A stretch of 64,000 nucleotides of DNA, from assembly GCA_030704615.1 (NCBI GenBank), contig CM060732.1, forward strand, positions 51,813,053-51,877,052, written 5' to 3'. The first letter of the stretch is position 1. The number at the start of each line of letters is the position of its first letter. Positions 11,096-22,682 of the stretch are shown one piece after another. Both the position numbers and the translations under genes were made by a program. The stretch comes from Takakia lepidozioides (Eukaryota > Streptophyta > Takakiopsida > Takakiales > Takakiaceae). A model generated the notes under the pieces. It was given only the letters and a program-made list of their open reading frames with translations, had not been told where the DNA came from and ran no database searches.

Positions 11096-11812
11096 TTGAA
11101 GACCATGGCGCTGTGGGCAAAGAAGCCTAGCGTTCCTTGTGAATATGCAGCTGTCTACAAGGAGTGCACAACCATTACAGAGTACCATAAGTACATGACT
11201 GCCGTTTCAGCCTGCGAAACAAAAGAAATAGCAAGACAAGCAGAGTTGCAAGTCATCATAAACAAGTACGTCGAAGACCAGCTGGCTGTGTGGGATGCCA
11301 ATTTCCATCGTGAACAGGAGGAGCGTAAGTGGGGTTGGTCCCCTGTTTATAGCATTGTTCATGCTGGTACTGTGCCTGCTTCCCTTCCTACTTTCATGAA
11401 ACACTCGCAGGACAAATCCAGCCTCCTACGGGGTGTGTTTGCAAGATACCGCAAGGCAGGGCCACCTGTGAACTGCCCGATAATTTTGCAGGTGTTGCGG
11501 ATTATTTGGATGTCATATCCCAGTAGTACTGAGGCGGTCTCATCTCTTGCAAACCCATTGTTGCATGACGTTCTGGTTCAACTTGTTGGAACCGAAGAGG
11601 GCAATGCCATGCTAAGACATGTTGCAGCCAATTTCCGCATTGTTGGCCATTTTCTCTTTGCATACTTGCCACAGAATCTCGTGCATGAGACGAGCAGAAG
11701 CATGGAGGATTTATTACATGCCGATGCGAGTTATAGAGATGGTATGAAGAAGGAGATGACTGACTTAATTGAAATGACTCGTTTTCGTGCTTTGGGGGAT
11801 CTGGCCATGTAG
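11096..11812 (+). CDS. Unrecognised protein (locus part 2)
   Basis: A 238-residue frame with globular, helix-rich composition (VYKECTTITEYHKYMTAVSA; MRHVAANFRIVGHFLFAYL). The same frame can be read upstream from about 10946 with one in-frame TGA near 11056, which suggests one gene that has either an intron or a nonsense mutation there. It probably continues the locus that starts near 9.9 kb. Further short frames (11834-12445, 12156-12572) follow in shifting phases, consistent with decay or more introns. No known domain seen. Confidence 0.4.
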   Translation: MKTMALWAKKPSVPCEYAAVYKECTTITEYHKYMTAVSACETKEIARQAELQVIINKYVEDQLAVWDANFHREQEERKWGWSPVYSIVHAGTVPASLPTFMKHSQDKSSLLRGVFARYRKAGPPVNCPIILQVLRIIWMSYPSSTEAVSSLANPLLHDVLVQLVGTEEGNAMLRHVAANFRIVGHFLFAYLPQNLVHETSRSMEDLLHADASYRDGMKKEMTDLIEMTRFRALGDLAM

Positions 11813-13412
11813 AAGCCAAAGATTTTTGACACATTGTGGTGTACTAATACAAGCAGCCATTCTGAGAGACACGACGCAATTCAAGTCTTCCAGGATATCC
11901 TCAAGCATCGTGAAGACATTCACATAGGCTGGATTTCGCTCACAGAAGGTGATAATGTTTCCATGTTTTTCCCTGAATGCACTTGCCTTCCATATGTCTG
12001 CATTGTTTGTGGTGCCCTTAAACTCATGCTACGGTACTTTCACATTATAGGTGATATCGACCATGCAGCATTGCAACACGCCTACATGGAATCATTTCTC
12101 CAGGTGCAACTGTTAGGGGATAGCAGACGCAACTTGGATAATCAGCGACTGTCAGGTGATGATATTCATGAAGATCATACGACAACACCCCCTCCTGCTT
12201 TGCCTTCTCATCAAGTACATTGGGATGTCCTACAGCGAGCTCATAAACAGTCCCTTCCAGTCACGCCTACTTCACCTATGTTCGGGTCACCCACAGAGTT
12301 GTTGCAAGATGGTGAGCCTAGGGAAGGTTGTTGTGCAACACATTGGGACTCATGGGGGGGAGCCCGACCATGGAGACGACGATCCTCTTCATATTCAGGA
12401 GTCCTGCACCACAGACCTTGCTCTACTGGGCATTCATGCCACTAAACCAGGTGCATTTACACAAATGGAAATGGTTCTGCATTCAAGGCAAGCATTAGTT
12501 GAAAGCCCCGCCCCCTTGGGCATGAGACCCCCTCATTCCGACACACGTTCTGCTATGCATGCAACAACATGAGTGAGGTCGTCAAAACCCCATGTGCATT
12601 ATGTCAACCCTCAATTGGTTTTGCAGCAGGGAATGCCCTCCTTGGTCTGTCCCCCAAGGCTCTCTCTTGGCCACATTTGAGTACTGCCCAAGGAAGTGAA
12701 TTGGGCAGTAAGGGAGCATCAAGCAGTGCTGTTGGGGACAACAGTTCATGGCGCACCAAACGCTTCAACGACTTCTTGCTTCCCTCCCCACCTCATAGCA
12801 TCGAAGATACAAACGAGAATCGCGTCAGGCATTCTTGCTGATGAAAAGTAAGCGGCCTACTTGGGAGGCTAGTGAACCACCACCACATCCTCGTTTTTTG
12901 ACCCCCTAGGTCAAGTGAATCTAATCTGGTACACAAAGATTCTAGTAGGAAGGAACATCCTGAGAAGTTTTGCGGACAGAATGACCAAGGACATTCCTAA
13001 GTAAGATGGAATAGTTTTGACGAACAAAACTGGAAGAGGTACTGGAAATACATGGATGGAACAAACAATGGTTCCACCGCATTATGGTATGGAGCAAACG
13101 GGCTAGAGAGACCCGAAATCCTACCAACAGTAAGTTATATCTATGTTGCTTAAATGGTTCGTTAATAAGTTGTATACTTGAATCTATGCCTTCATCTAAT
13201 TAGCTGTCTGTTTTGTGCGGCCCAGGTAACAATCAAATTGAAAAGATGCTGATTGGCCGTGTTTGCCAACGTGAGGTTTTCGAAGGCAAACCACTTATAT
13301 TTGAGAGAGCATTTGCAGATTAGAAAACGAAGTATGAAGAGGACGTCTTAGCCAGAGACTGCGTAGAGGGAGCAGGATCTTCCAATATCTCACACACTAT
13401 TCAAACCACTCC

Positions 13413-13778
13413 ATGTACTTTTGTAGTTCCAGTGCTATCAGTTGTTCCGAGTTGCTCCCCTTAGTTCTTAGTGAACTTCGACAACTGATGGCACCTACAT
13501 TGGCATCAGCTACACTCCCTTCATCAAATCGGCAGTTGCTCTCAGAACATCATCTGCACAAGAATTACAGCCTTGACTTGAGTGCAGTACAAAAAGTTGA
13601 TGAATTTTGGAACAGTGCAGAAGGTGAATCTGCAATTTCTACAGAAATGAAGACACACCAAGGCCGTTTGCAACAGATTTTTGGATCACAAGTTCCGATG
13701 CGATCTGTATATGGTGTTGGCCAACAGTTTGCAACCAGAAGCGAGAGAGAAGACTCTGGCCAAAGCCGGCGTAACTAA
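13413..13778 (+). CDS. Possible C-terminal exon of the 9.9-13.8 kb locus
   Basis: A 121-residue frame of plausible composition (NYSLDLSAVQKVDEFW; MKTHQGRLQQIFGSQVPM). Its last dozen codons overlap a copy of a hairpin-rich mini-repeat (13743-13786), so the terminus and stop codon may come from that insertion. Assignment to the upstream locus rests on strand and proximity only. Confidence 0.3.
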   Translation: MYFCSSSAISCSELLPLVLSELRQLMAPTLASATLPSSNRQLLSEHHLHKNYSLDLSAVQKVDEFWNSAEGESAISTEMKTHQGRLQQIFGSQVPMRSVYGVGQQFATRSEREDSGQSRRN

Positions 13779-13786
13779 GAGCCACT
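13743..13786 (-). repeat. Partial copy of the 86-bp hairpin-rich element
   Basis: The reverse complement matches the 3' half of the insertion at 62747-62832 over about 43 bases with a few differences (AGTGGCTCTTAGTTACGCCG, then TAGTCTTCTCTCT-like end). The other half, with the CCCCCGAAAGGGGG hairpin, is missing. Confidence 0.75.
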
Positions 13787-13930
13787 GCTGCTGAGATTTT
13801 TAAGAATCTGCAGAAGAAGGATTGAAGTACCGTATGAGGATTCATTTAGTGTATACAAATTAGTTTTGAATGTTAGTTGTGTATCAATAGAAAAAAACCT
13901 TGTTAAGCTACATGACAAGCTATGTTTACA

Positions 13931-14037
13931 TTCAATTTTCACATTTGTGGTAATGCTGTGGTAATGCCATGCCATTCAAGAATCCTTCAATTTTCACATT
14001 TGTGGTAATGCTGTGATAATGCCATTCAAGAATCCTT
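13931..14037. repeat. 55-bp tandem duplication
   Basis: Two copies of TTCAATTTTCACATTTGTGG... through CATTCAAGAATCCT, offset 55 bases, differing by a small indel and a substitution. Confidence 0.85.
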
Positions 14038-16500
14038 AACTATGTGGCATCCACAATTCTGTTACCTGATTGGTGAATAAAAAGTAATTTTCATGTTATT
14101 GCCCTTGTCATAGGCCTGTCATAGCCTTTCCAAAAAAGGAAAAATCGCAACAGGGACATAACACAAATGGACGTTTGCTTGAAGGACAAGAAGAAACCCC
14201 CTCGAAAGAAAAAGAAAAAGCTCCTGAAAAGAAGTGATATAAAGAAATGATATAAAAGAAATGTCGACACCGCATAGGTATTGTGCGAAAATAGGAGAGT
14301 CGTCCAATCTGCAGAATGTTTCTCCAGTTTTCCTGCAAATTGGAGGAGAATGTTCCTCCAATTTGAGCGGGAGTATTTCGAGGCACTGTCAGGGAGGGAC
14401 CTTTAATCATATAGGAAAACTCTGGGCAGTTCTTTACACTAATGCAAGGAAAATAGAAAGAACCCTGAAGAGTTACTACTATGATGGCTTGTTATTTTTT
14501 TTCCAGTTGTGTTAATATATTTTTGGACTTCTGTCCCCTTTCTTTTAAAAAAAAAACTACTATGCACATTACTACACATCCAAAGGATGAAATAATCATT
14601 ATTTTGGAATAACAACCAATTATGTGTAATTATTCAATCACACTACTTTAACATGACTTCTAGTAAGAACTCCAGAAAATTTATGTCTGAAAGCCTAGTG
14701 TCATTGTTTTTATTTGGTCAAAATTCTTTGTTGAAACTCTACATAGACAGATCACTGGGTCATTGTTCTTCCCTCCAACCTCAGGATGTGCAAGCCTTAT
14801 GAAGAGCTTACTATCTTCCACAAATACGTTTTGTAATACATTCATCAGGACCTTCCCCTGCTCTTTAAACCTAGGACCTCTGATTGCAGTTCCAGTAGTT
14901 GAACTGTGCATTAAGTCAGAAACACTGAGAGAAGCTATAGTGTAATTAGTGCAGTTTATGCTAAATCAAGTGTACCCACTGTGCAATTTCTGTGAAACTG
15001 AACGAGACCTGCAGCCGTGGTAATATGAAGCTCACGAGTTGAGACAGGAAAAAAGGTTTGTGGGACAGACAATATATCCAATCTCTTCACCAATCAGGGG
15101 CAGGAAACAAAGGAGACAAGGAGGACTGGCAAATGGATGTCTTCTCTCCTTTTCTTTTGAAAAAGTCTTTTAAGGCCTTGCACAACTGATCCTATCAGAA
15201 TACTACTCTGAATCTATACCAGAAATTGTCCGGTGTGTTTCAGCTTATCTTGATGCAACCAACTGCTGCAACATTGGTAAGGTTCTAATTCAATCTCTCA
15301 CAAAACAACAATATTTATTTGCTTTTTTGGGAAGGATTTCACTGAATTGATAATTGATCATTTCAAGTCCATTGACAAGACGATGATGGTGTATTCCTCT
15401 CATGGAGAATCTAATGCACCTTTCATCTTTCCCCTTTGGAGGGATGAAATAGGGTGGAAAAACCCACCAGTAAACTGTACTAACGTAACTTCCAAATCAC
15501 TGGAAGAAATGGCAATGCATCTGAGAAGCAGTCACATTACCAAGAATGACAAGATTATCGACAAGCCTGTCGGAGTCCAGCCATCTGCCTACGGAACTCT
15601 CTGCCCCTATTTCTCGGCCGATGGCATCTCATGTGACAGACCCTTAGTACCTTGATCAAGAACCCTTTACTTGGCTCGAGCAAGAACCAACAAGCTCCTG
15701 CCGGAACCAAGCTTCTGCATCAACACCTGCTACGCCATGAGATTGCGACAAGGAGCAAGGTTATCTGAAACTCTTTCGAAGACAAGATCCACTGAATGAC
15801 TGCAATGCTCGCCTCTTTCTGGGGTGTTGGTCAGCGCTGGAAGGCTTTCGACGGGTGCTCTCCACTGATCGCACGCCCGAGGGCAAGTACTCAGCTTTCT
15901 CGTCCAATGTCAGCCCATTGCGAGGAAACAAGTGTGAGATGTCTTGCAATGGCGTGCGGTGCTGCCGCAGCAACATACCAGGATTTTGCATCTCTGGCAC
16001 CCTCGCCACCTCTGGACACACATTCTCATCGACCACCATGATTCACCACCGAACTTCGAAGCCCACAGCTCGCCAGAAAGATGCTGGAAAACCAAAAATT
16101 GAAACCAGAAGTGCCCTAGGCGATGGTGAAATGCAACAGAACCGAAGCCGCAACTCCGAGTGAGACTTTTTCCTTCACAACCTGCGACTCCGGCACTCCA
16201 AACACCTCTCCAATCTCTCATACAACTGTGGGAAATCTGAGATGTGAGCAAGCGGGGCTCCATCGCATTTTGTAGCGAGACGGGGTCCGAAAGCGCGCGG
16301 GTCTCAAAGTTCGTAATCACCACGGGCCGCCCGACTATCTCACGGCCGCTGGGCGCCCCTGCGGCGTCCTCCGTTCGAAATAACCACGGGCCGCCCTCCG
16401 TTGTCCCGGTCCCTGCAGACAGACTGGCCGTTCAGTTTGCGCGGGTGATTCGCCCCGGCCCGCCCCCGCGAACCCCGAATTCGAATTCGAAACCCGGACA
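14038..16500. other. No gene supported
   Basis: Several short frames exist but none shows a family signature. One at 15347-15655 (FIFPLWRDEIGWKNPPVNCT; AMHLRSSHITKND) has protein-like composition and might be an exon or a finger-like relic. The 16160-16500 part is GC rich with a repeated CCACGGGCCGCCC phrase and lies upstream of the fatty acid hydroxylase gene, so it probably contains promoter sequence. Confidence 0.35.
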
Positions 16501-16540
16501 GGGACCCGTTAGCCCGTCACCCCATCCAGCCGTTAAAGCA

Positions 16541-16546
16541 TATAAA
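16541..16546 (+). promoter_or_regulatory. TATA box of the FA 2-hydroxylase gene
   Basis: TATAAA in the context AAAGCATATAAATCTTAC, 241 bases before the chosen start codon. A start of transcription near 16570 would place two short upstream ORFs (16693-16728 and 16750-16785) in the leader. Confidence 0.5.
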
Positions 16547-16781
16547 TCTTACGGTTTAGATTAACTCCGAAACTACTGCCATCCGCCGGTTTCTCTTTTT
16601 TTTGTTTTTTTTAACAGAACAGGGTGGCCGTGGAAATTTTATTACTGTCCTGTCGACGGGACATAGTGGGACAGGCTTGGGACATAGTGCCGATGACGGG
16701 GCGGAGGACCACGCGGACAAAGCTGTGAAGGGCTTTCGCAGTGGTGCGCATGGTGAAGAGGGTTCGCCGCCGAACGGGAAG

Positions 16782-17810
16782 ATGAAGGCAAGAACATTCA
16801 CAGTGGCAGAGGTTGAGGGGCACAGGGGAATGAAGGATGCGTGGATAGTGGTGGATGGGGAGATCTATGATGTCACACCGTTTCTTCAGAATCACCCGGG
16901 AGGTGCTGACGTGATTGTTGAACACTTGGAAGAGAAGGATGTGGGGAAGTTGATGAGGGGGCTGAGTAACAGTTCAGATCATGCTCACAGCAATGCTGCA
17001 TTGGGGATGCTCAAGCAGTTTTATGTTGGAAAACTTGAGCAGTCATCAAGGGCATTGGCAGGGGTGTCACATGCTGTGGCAAAGGATGTCTCAAAACCAT
17101 ACTCTGTTGATTTAAGCAAGCCTCTGGTGTTTCAGGTAGGGCATCTTGGGGATGCGTATCAGGACTGGGTTCACCAGCCTATTGTCTGCAAGGAGAGCCC
17201 TCGCTTCTTTCAAAGTGAGTTCATGGAGTCCTTGACCAAGACGTTATGGTGGGTAGTTCCCCTAGTGTGGCTGCCGGTTGTGTATTGGTGTCAGAGGGTA
17301 GCCCTCCAAAGGGGCCTGCCTTTGGATAAATTGTTCACGACTGTTCCCTCAGGCATGTTCATCTGGTCACTCCTTGAGTATTCCCTGCACCGCTTCCTTT
17401 TCCACGTGAAGACTTCAAGTTACTGGTGGAACACGGCACATTATCTACTGCATGGGTGCCACCATAAACACCCGATGGATGGCTACCGTCTTGTGTTCCC
17501 CCCAGCTCTCACTGCTGTCTTCTGTGCTATTTTCTGGAGCGCAGTGAGAAAATTATTCTCAGATACGTGGGCACCATCTGTCTTTGGAGGAGGCTTACTC
17601 GCTTATGTGGTGTATGACATCACACATTATTTCATACATCACGGTGTTCCCTTCAATGACATCTCTCGCAGTCTGAAGAGATACCATTTGAACCATCACT
17701 TCAAGGTGCAAGAAGATGGGTTTGGCATCACATCTCCATTCTGGGACTGGGTTTTTGGGACACTCCCGTCCCCCTTAGCAATTGAGTTCTTTAATAACAG
17801 CAAGTTTTGA
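16782..17810 (+). CDS. Fatty acid 2-hydroxylase with N-terminal cytochrome b5 domain
   Basis: A 342-residue intronless protein of the FA2H/Scs7 family. These endoplasmic-reticulum enzymes add the 2-hydroxyl to very-long-chain fatty acids of ceramides. Residues 1-85 form a cytochrome b5 domain with the haem motif HPGG (38-41) and a second axial His around 67-69. The C-terminal hydroxylase domain has membrane spans and the di-iron His boxes HRFLFH (203-208), HYLLHGCHHKH (220-230), THYFIHH (281-287) and YHLNHH (301-306). All key residues are present and the length matches the family. The frame is open upstream to 16602 but has no ATG there, so MKARTF at 16782 is the start. The second upstream ORF ends in an ATGA overlap with this start, which could limit translation. 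Confidence 0.93.
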   Translation: MKARTFTVAEVEGHRGMKDAWIVVDGEIYDVTPFLQNHPGGADVIVEHLEEKDVGKLMRGLSNSSDHAHSNAALGMLKQFYVGKLEQSSRALAGVSHAVAKDVSKPYSVDLSKPLVFQVGHLGDAYQDWVHQPIVCKESPRFFQSEFMESLTKTLWWVVPLVWLPVVYWCQRVALQRGLPLDKLFTTVPSGMFIWSLLEYSLHRFLFHVKTSSYWWNTAHYLLHGCHHKHPMDGYRLVFPPALTAVFCAIFWSAVRKLFSDTWAPSVFGGGLLAYVVYDITHYFIHHGVPFNDISRSLKRYHLNHHFKVQEDGFGITSPFWDWVFGTLPSPLAIEFFNNSKF

Positions 17811-18596
17811 ACATTATCAAGGTAGTCACATCTCTCTGTTTAAGACATTAGTTTCCAGAACCGGACAATTCCACCACTGCAAGGCCCCTTCCCCTGACTG
17901 ATGATTGTGGGGTGAGGCCACAGTTGCCACTGCCAATTTTTCAGCTGCTGGTGTGTAGTTTGGATTGAACCCTAAAATTTGACCACTCCAAGATCACTTG
18001 GAATGCCCATTCGCACAGCTGGAGCTCATGAGCCTCACATGATTTTGCAGTGAGGTCACTTTTGCCACAGCCAATCTTCTCATGTACTGTGTCTCCAGAT
18101 GCAATAAAATATTTCGTTCTACTTTTCATTTCAGAAAAACAGCGTAATCTTCCTTGCGTAAAGCGATACTTCTGAGAAAGCCAAAGAGGTAGTGACCTGT
18201 ATGCGGTAACCACCAAGAAACTACGGTACTAATTAAGCCGGGGACTATATTTTGCAGTTGGATATATTAGGAGGGCCCCGTGTGGGGCAACCTATAAAGC
18301 ATGCACTGCGTTAATTGTATTCTGCACACGGTATTCTTTAGTTCAAGGCTAAAGAGTAGGTGATAGTGCGCTGGGCACACAAATTGCAGAAATTGTAGGT
18401 TCGACGAGATACTTTATAGACCCGCTGAAGCTGAGATTGTGGCAAACGATATGGGATAATACATTCTGCACTTTATTTGTGGTTTTGGACCCTTGAGTGG
18501 GCTGGGTTTCATGGACGATAAAGTTTGGTTGGCACATTATCTTCACAAGAGGAGGAAAAGAGCAAGGCACAGAGAGATAGAGAGAGAGAGAGAGAT
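17811..18596. other. 3' flank of FAH and 5' flank of the next gene
   Basis: No coding sequence seen. A GA microsatellite (about 18575-18596) directly precedes the next putative start codon and is probably leader sequence. Confidence 0.4.
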
Positions 18597-21302
18597 GGCT
18601 ATGGCTCTGGGAGGGCAAGCGCGACTGTGCCAGCATCCTTGCAGCTCCTTGTCCCAAGCTTCTTCTTTCAAAAGTTCTTGCGCAGCTCTTCCTCTCTCTT
18701 TGGTATTGATTCTTGCCCCATTTCTTCAAGTTGTTTGGAAGTAAGCATTCTCTCTTCAAATTTGCGTGCTTTAGTCACGAGTTTCTCTATTCTACTCCAA
18801 CGTGTGGGTGACGGAGTCCCTTTCTGGACATTGGCTCTATCCTTAGTGTTATTTTCACAAGATGATTTCGCGATGCTTCACATTTAATCATCTTCTGTAC
18901 TTCTCATAGAGACGGGGCCCGATTTGTTTCATTCTGTTTAGTCATGGCAGATGCATTCTTATCGCGCTGTGTCTCAAAAGGTTACGGGGTTGTTCCTTAC
19001 CTCCCCTAAACTTCCAGTCGGTATACGTTCTGTGTGACCAAATGGTCTATCCCGGAACAATTCTTTACTGGCTACAGGATTTCAGTGAAGTGTCTAGTTT
19101 TACCATTCGGCCGACCATGTCTCAATAAGCGGAGTTCTGCCATCTAGGAGAAGCTCGTCCAATCTAAAAACTGACGTTTTTCTTCTAATTTCTACCTCTC
19201 TTGCGGCAATGGCAATTATTCCAGCTCAAATACTCGGACGACTCACATGTAGCGATTTTTGTCACATATTGGTTGTATTTGCTGTTTTATTGACCCACAA
19301 TTGCATTTTTCCAACGGCGCCAGTAAATTATCCCAGGATTGTGCTTATTTGTCTACTTGGTAAGTTGGCAGTGATGACTGTGTTGGGTGCTGTGGTTGAG
19401 TGAGCAGGGCTCAATGAGGGTTCAACGACACAACCAAATGCAAATCCACCTTATTCGGTCTTCTGTGAAGCCAGTAAAGGTGTGACCCCTTTCCCTCCCT
19501 CTCACTGGAGAAACTAAGAGATGTAAGAGCTGCATGATCTCTTTAGGAGAAGGGGCTGGTGGGGACCATGGCTGCACGAACCGGGCATATTCCCTCTGTA
19601 GTGTACTGGCAAGGAAGGTGTAATGCCATATGAGATTTTTGTGAATTAACACGATGTCTAGAGGAAGGCTATGATGTCTTTGGTGGGTCTAGCCTTCAAG
19701 CTTCAAAGTGAATTGGGGGTGTACCTGAAGTGGCAGGAAAGGCTTTTCGGTAGCAACATCACTCTGGTCCCACCGTTGCCTTTGCTTTGAGGGGTTGAAC
19801 CTCCTGCAATCATTCCCTGATGTTTGATTCTGGTGGGACTTTTACTTTAGATAGCTGTGAGGGAGTTCTTGAGACGATCACTTGGCTTTCACTGCATCCT
19901 GATCAGTGGGCCTCCTGTTTCACAATCTAGTATTCTCACATTTCTGAGGGTTCATAACCATGGGAGGGTGCAGAATGGTAGGCAGGGAAGAAAACAAGAA
20001 ACAAGGTTGCTGTCCGAGGTGGCTCTGCCTGCCCTTGCTTTAGCAGCTCTGTACAGCAAAGAGGTTATAACTGTGCACTCCGATTGGCGGCTTTCTGAAA
20101 GATCAATCAAAGATCTATGTATGTTCCCATTCTGTCTGTTTTGCATGCCCATGTGGTGATAGGTTCTGAAAGATCTGGATTTGATAATTATGTTGAAGAT
20201 GGTCTTCATTTCTTTGTGCAGCCCTTTCCAGGTCTCACAATGCAATAATGTGTTGCTGTACAAGTTTGTATGGATGCTTCTGAAACAGCTGAAATGTGTG
20301 CACCACTATAATGACTTGCATGTGCATGCATTTTCTAGAAAATTGTCTATGACTGGAAGTTCAACCACAGTGGGTGGTCTTAATAAGGGGGCTTATTTGC
20401 TTGTGGTCCAAGGCAGCAATTGGAGCTTTTGGCAACGGGAAATCTAGGTGGGAGCATCTTGTAGTGACATGTTATTTGGTTAGTATACAGTTGAGTGAGG
20501 CAAGGGTTGTGTATTGGAGGGTGTGGCAGACATGTTCATCTCAATTGCCTTTTGCTGGGGCTGCTGTGTGTTTGGCTCCATGAATGTGAGTATTTGTTCT
20601 CTCCTCGAAGAACCTTCTACGACTCGTGTTATTCTAAAAGCCCCAATGAAAACCACTTCAGAAATAGTTTGCAAAATCGATTACGCTTTGAGAGATTGCA
20701 CCAGCTGCCTGATGAGAGGATGAAAGAGATGGATGGGATAAAAGTAGGTGGCCGCTACTTTCTGAAGTATAGTTTAGGGGATGAGACCTGAAAAGAGAGT
20801 TCTGTGGCTGGAGGAATGAGAGGGCTGTGGGTGTGGTCTGATGGCTTTTTGACTTGACTGGCAGGATCCATTCTATGACAGTGATGAGTACCGTGATGCT
20901 GGGGGAAATGGAACCCAGTTCTGGATGTATGACAGGGTAAGGAATTCCACCCAGAACATCTGTGCGCGAAGGGGATCTGGAGTGCCTTTGACAAGTTACA
21001 CATATTGTCCTTCCATTTGAGAAACGACTTGCAACCTGTGTAGTTGATTTTCTTTGAGGGATGTGCTTTGCTGGACTTTGTTGCCAGTATATATATCTAG
21101 CGGACTGGAGGGGGAAAATCTAAATGATCTGGCCCTATGAGTGTGTCTAAGTGATATTGGTTGGCTGCAGGAGGAGGTGGAGGAGGAAGAGGCAAGGGAG
21201 GAGCTATGGCGCGATGACCTGGTGAAGGAAATTGAGAGCAAAGTTGAAGAGATGCGCGAGTTGGAAGATGCTGACAAGGAGAAGCAGAAGGAGCTTGTCT
21301 GA
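18597..21302 (+). CDS. Unidentified multi-exon gene, possibly organelle-targeted (partial model)
   Basis: The last exons are supported by borders and phase. One ends after MKEMDGIK at about 20745 (donor GTAGGT) and may start at about 20612. Exon 20865-20936 reads DPFYDSDEYRDAGGNGTQFW and ends MYDR. The terminal exon 21171-21302 is a charged helix (EEVEEEEAREELWRDD ... KEKQKELV). The phase is zero at both junctions. The start at 18597 is proposed because MAMALGGQARLCQHPCSS with a following Ser-rich run resembles a plastid transit peptide and ends at a GTATTG donor, but exons linking it to 20.6 kb were not resolved. I do not recognise the family. The acidic coiled tail suggests a structural or assembly factor; this is speculative. 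Confidence 0.45.
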
Positions 21303-22682
21303 AGGTACATACATGCTGGCCATAGCTTTCTTACCTTAATCCTCACAAACAGAGGGTGTGTTGTCCATCTCTGGTTTCTTTATGTTGGGGTCCCATGTTT
21401 ACTGGCTAACCTTGCAGAATGGAGGAAACATGTTTACGTAGAATGCCTGGAGCTTCACTGTTTGTAGACATGAGATAACAATCAGGACATTCAGGCTCTC
21501 CAGGATTGCCAAACAGAACTGGCAATATAGAAGAACCTTACCACCGTGCCGAAACAAGTGGCCATCATGGTGTCTCTTCACCCCGAAAGGGGCCACTGCT
21601 TTCCTTTTGGAAGGTGGACAAAGAATCTTACATATTCAATCTGTACAGGGTTACAGGCATGAGGCGTCAAGAAAGGGCCATGCCTACAGGGAAACACATG
21701 GAGCACATGGAGTGTTGTGAACATGTTCTTGACTGCGTAGATCTGTTCAAGACAAATCAAACAGCTCTTTCAGAACATTGTACAAAGTATATTTGCTTTT
21801 TCAAAAGGATAGGCTACAAAAACATGAGCTTGTATCGAAGATCTAGTTGGATTTTGTTGACAAAGACATGTTTGCTCTGCTCACATGGCTGTAAACTAGT
21901 GATAGGGGAGGTGTTAGCTGGTGGAAGTCTAGAGTAGAAGATAATATATTCAACCGACTGTGGAGTGAAGGTAGCCAAATAGAGTGCAATGTTAACCTTA
22001 AGATGGTCACTCACTAGGTCTCAGTCAGCCAAGATCACGAAGGCTTTTCAACCCCCTCATTGGATGTGCATTATTGATTAATTGCTTGATCAGAAGGATA
22101 ATTACACCTCAATGCACATTTAGCAAGAAATTCGACAGCACTGAATTTAGTAATTCCAGCAGCTTTGGTTTCTTTCCATGATAACGTTGGCAAGTGAGCT
22201 GAACGGGTTACGCATCAGGATTTTAAGTGACAGTTGCTAGGCAGGATGTTGTAGTTGCTTTCAGTACATTCAAAAACACCTTTGAGGGCGGGGCCGCATT
22301 GTGGTGGTGGTCAATGATTGGGCTAATTTTAGGTTTTGGCCAGCAGCATGGCCTCACTTAAAAACTCCCAGTGGCACTGCTGGATGCACATTATGAGTGG
22401 CCACATTTGAGAACGACATCTTAGCTCATCCCAAGAATAGTGACTGGCCAAAAGGAGGTTTCAAGTTTCGACTGTTATGCCAGCCACCTTTCCAAGTGCG
22501 CAACCTTATGCCTAGTCCAGTGCTGGCAGAAATAAAGGAGGGATAAATCATTTTAGCTGGTGGGTACTTTACACAAAGGTTAATTAGAGCCTGTCAAATC
22601 ATCCTGAGTAGCACCCAAAGCGATTTTTGCTTGTTTCATGATGTGTCTCTATGATCACAGATTGCATTCCATCTATCATCTC
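21303..22682. other. No gene supported
   Basis: Only short frames in all phases. A CACCCCGAAAGGGGCCACTGC phrase near 21581 resembles the hairpin of the 86-bp element at 62.7 kb, but the match is short and may be chance. Confidence 0.35.

Noticed and set aside
16602-16781. N-terminal extension of the FA 2-hydroxylase frame
   Set aside because: The open extension begins at TTG with no ATG, lies just behind the TATA box, and the cytochrome b5 domain is complete from 16782.
21581-21602. Third copy of the 86-bp element
   Set aside because: Only a CACCCCGAAAGGGG hairpin and a few following bases match; too short to separate from chance.
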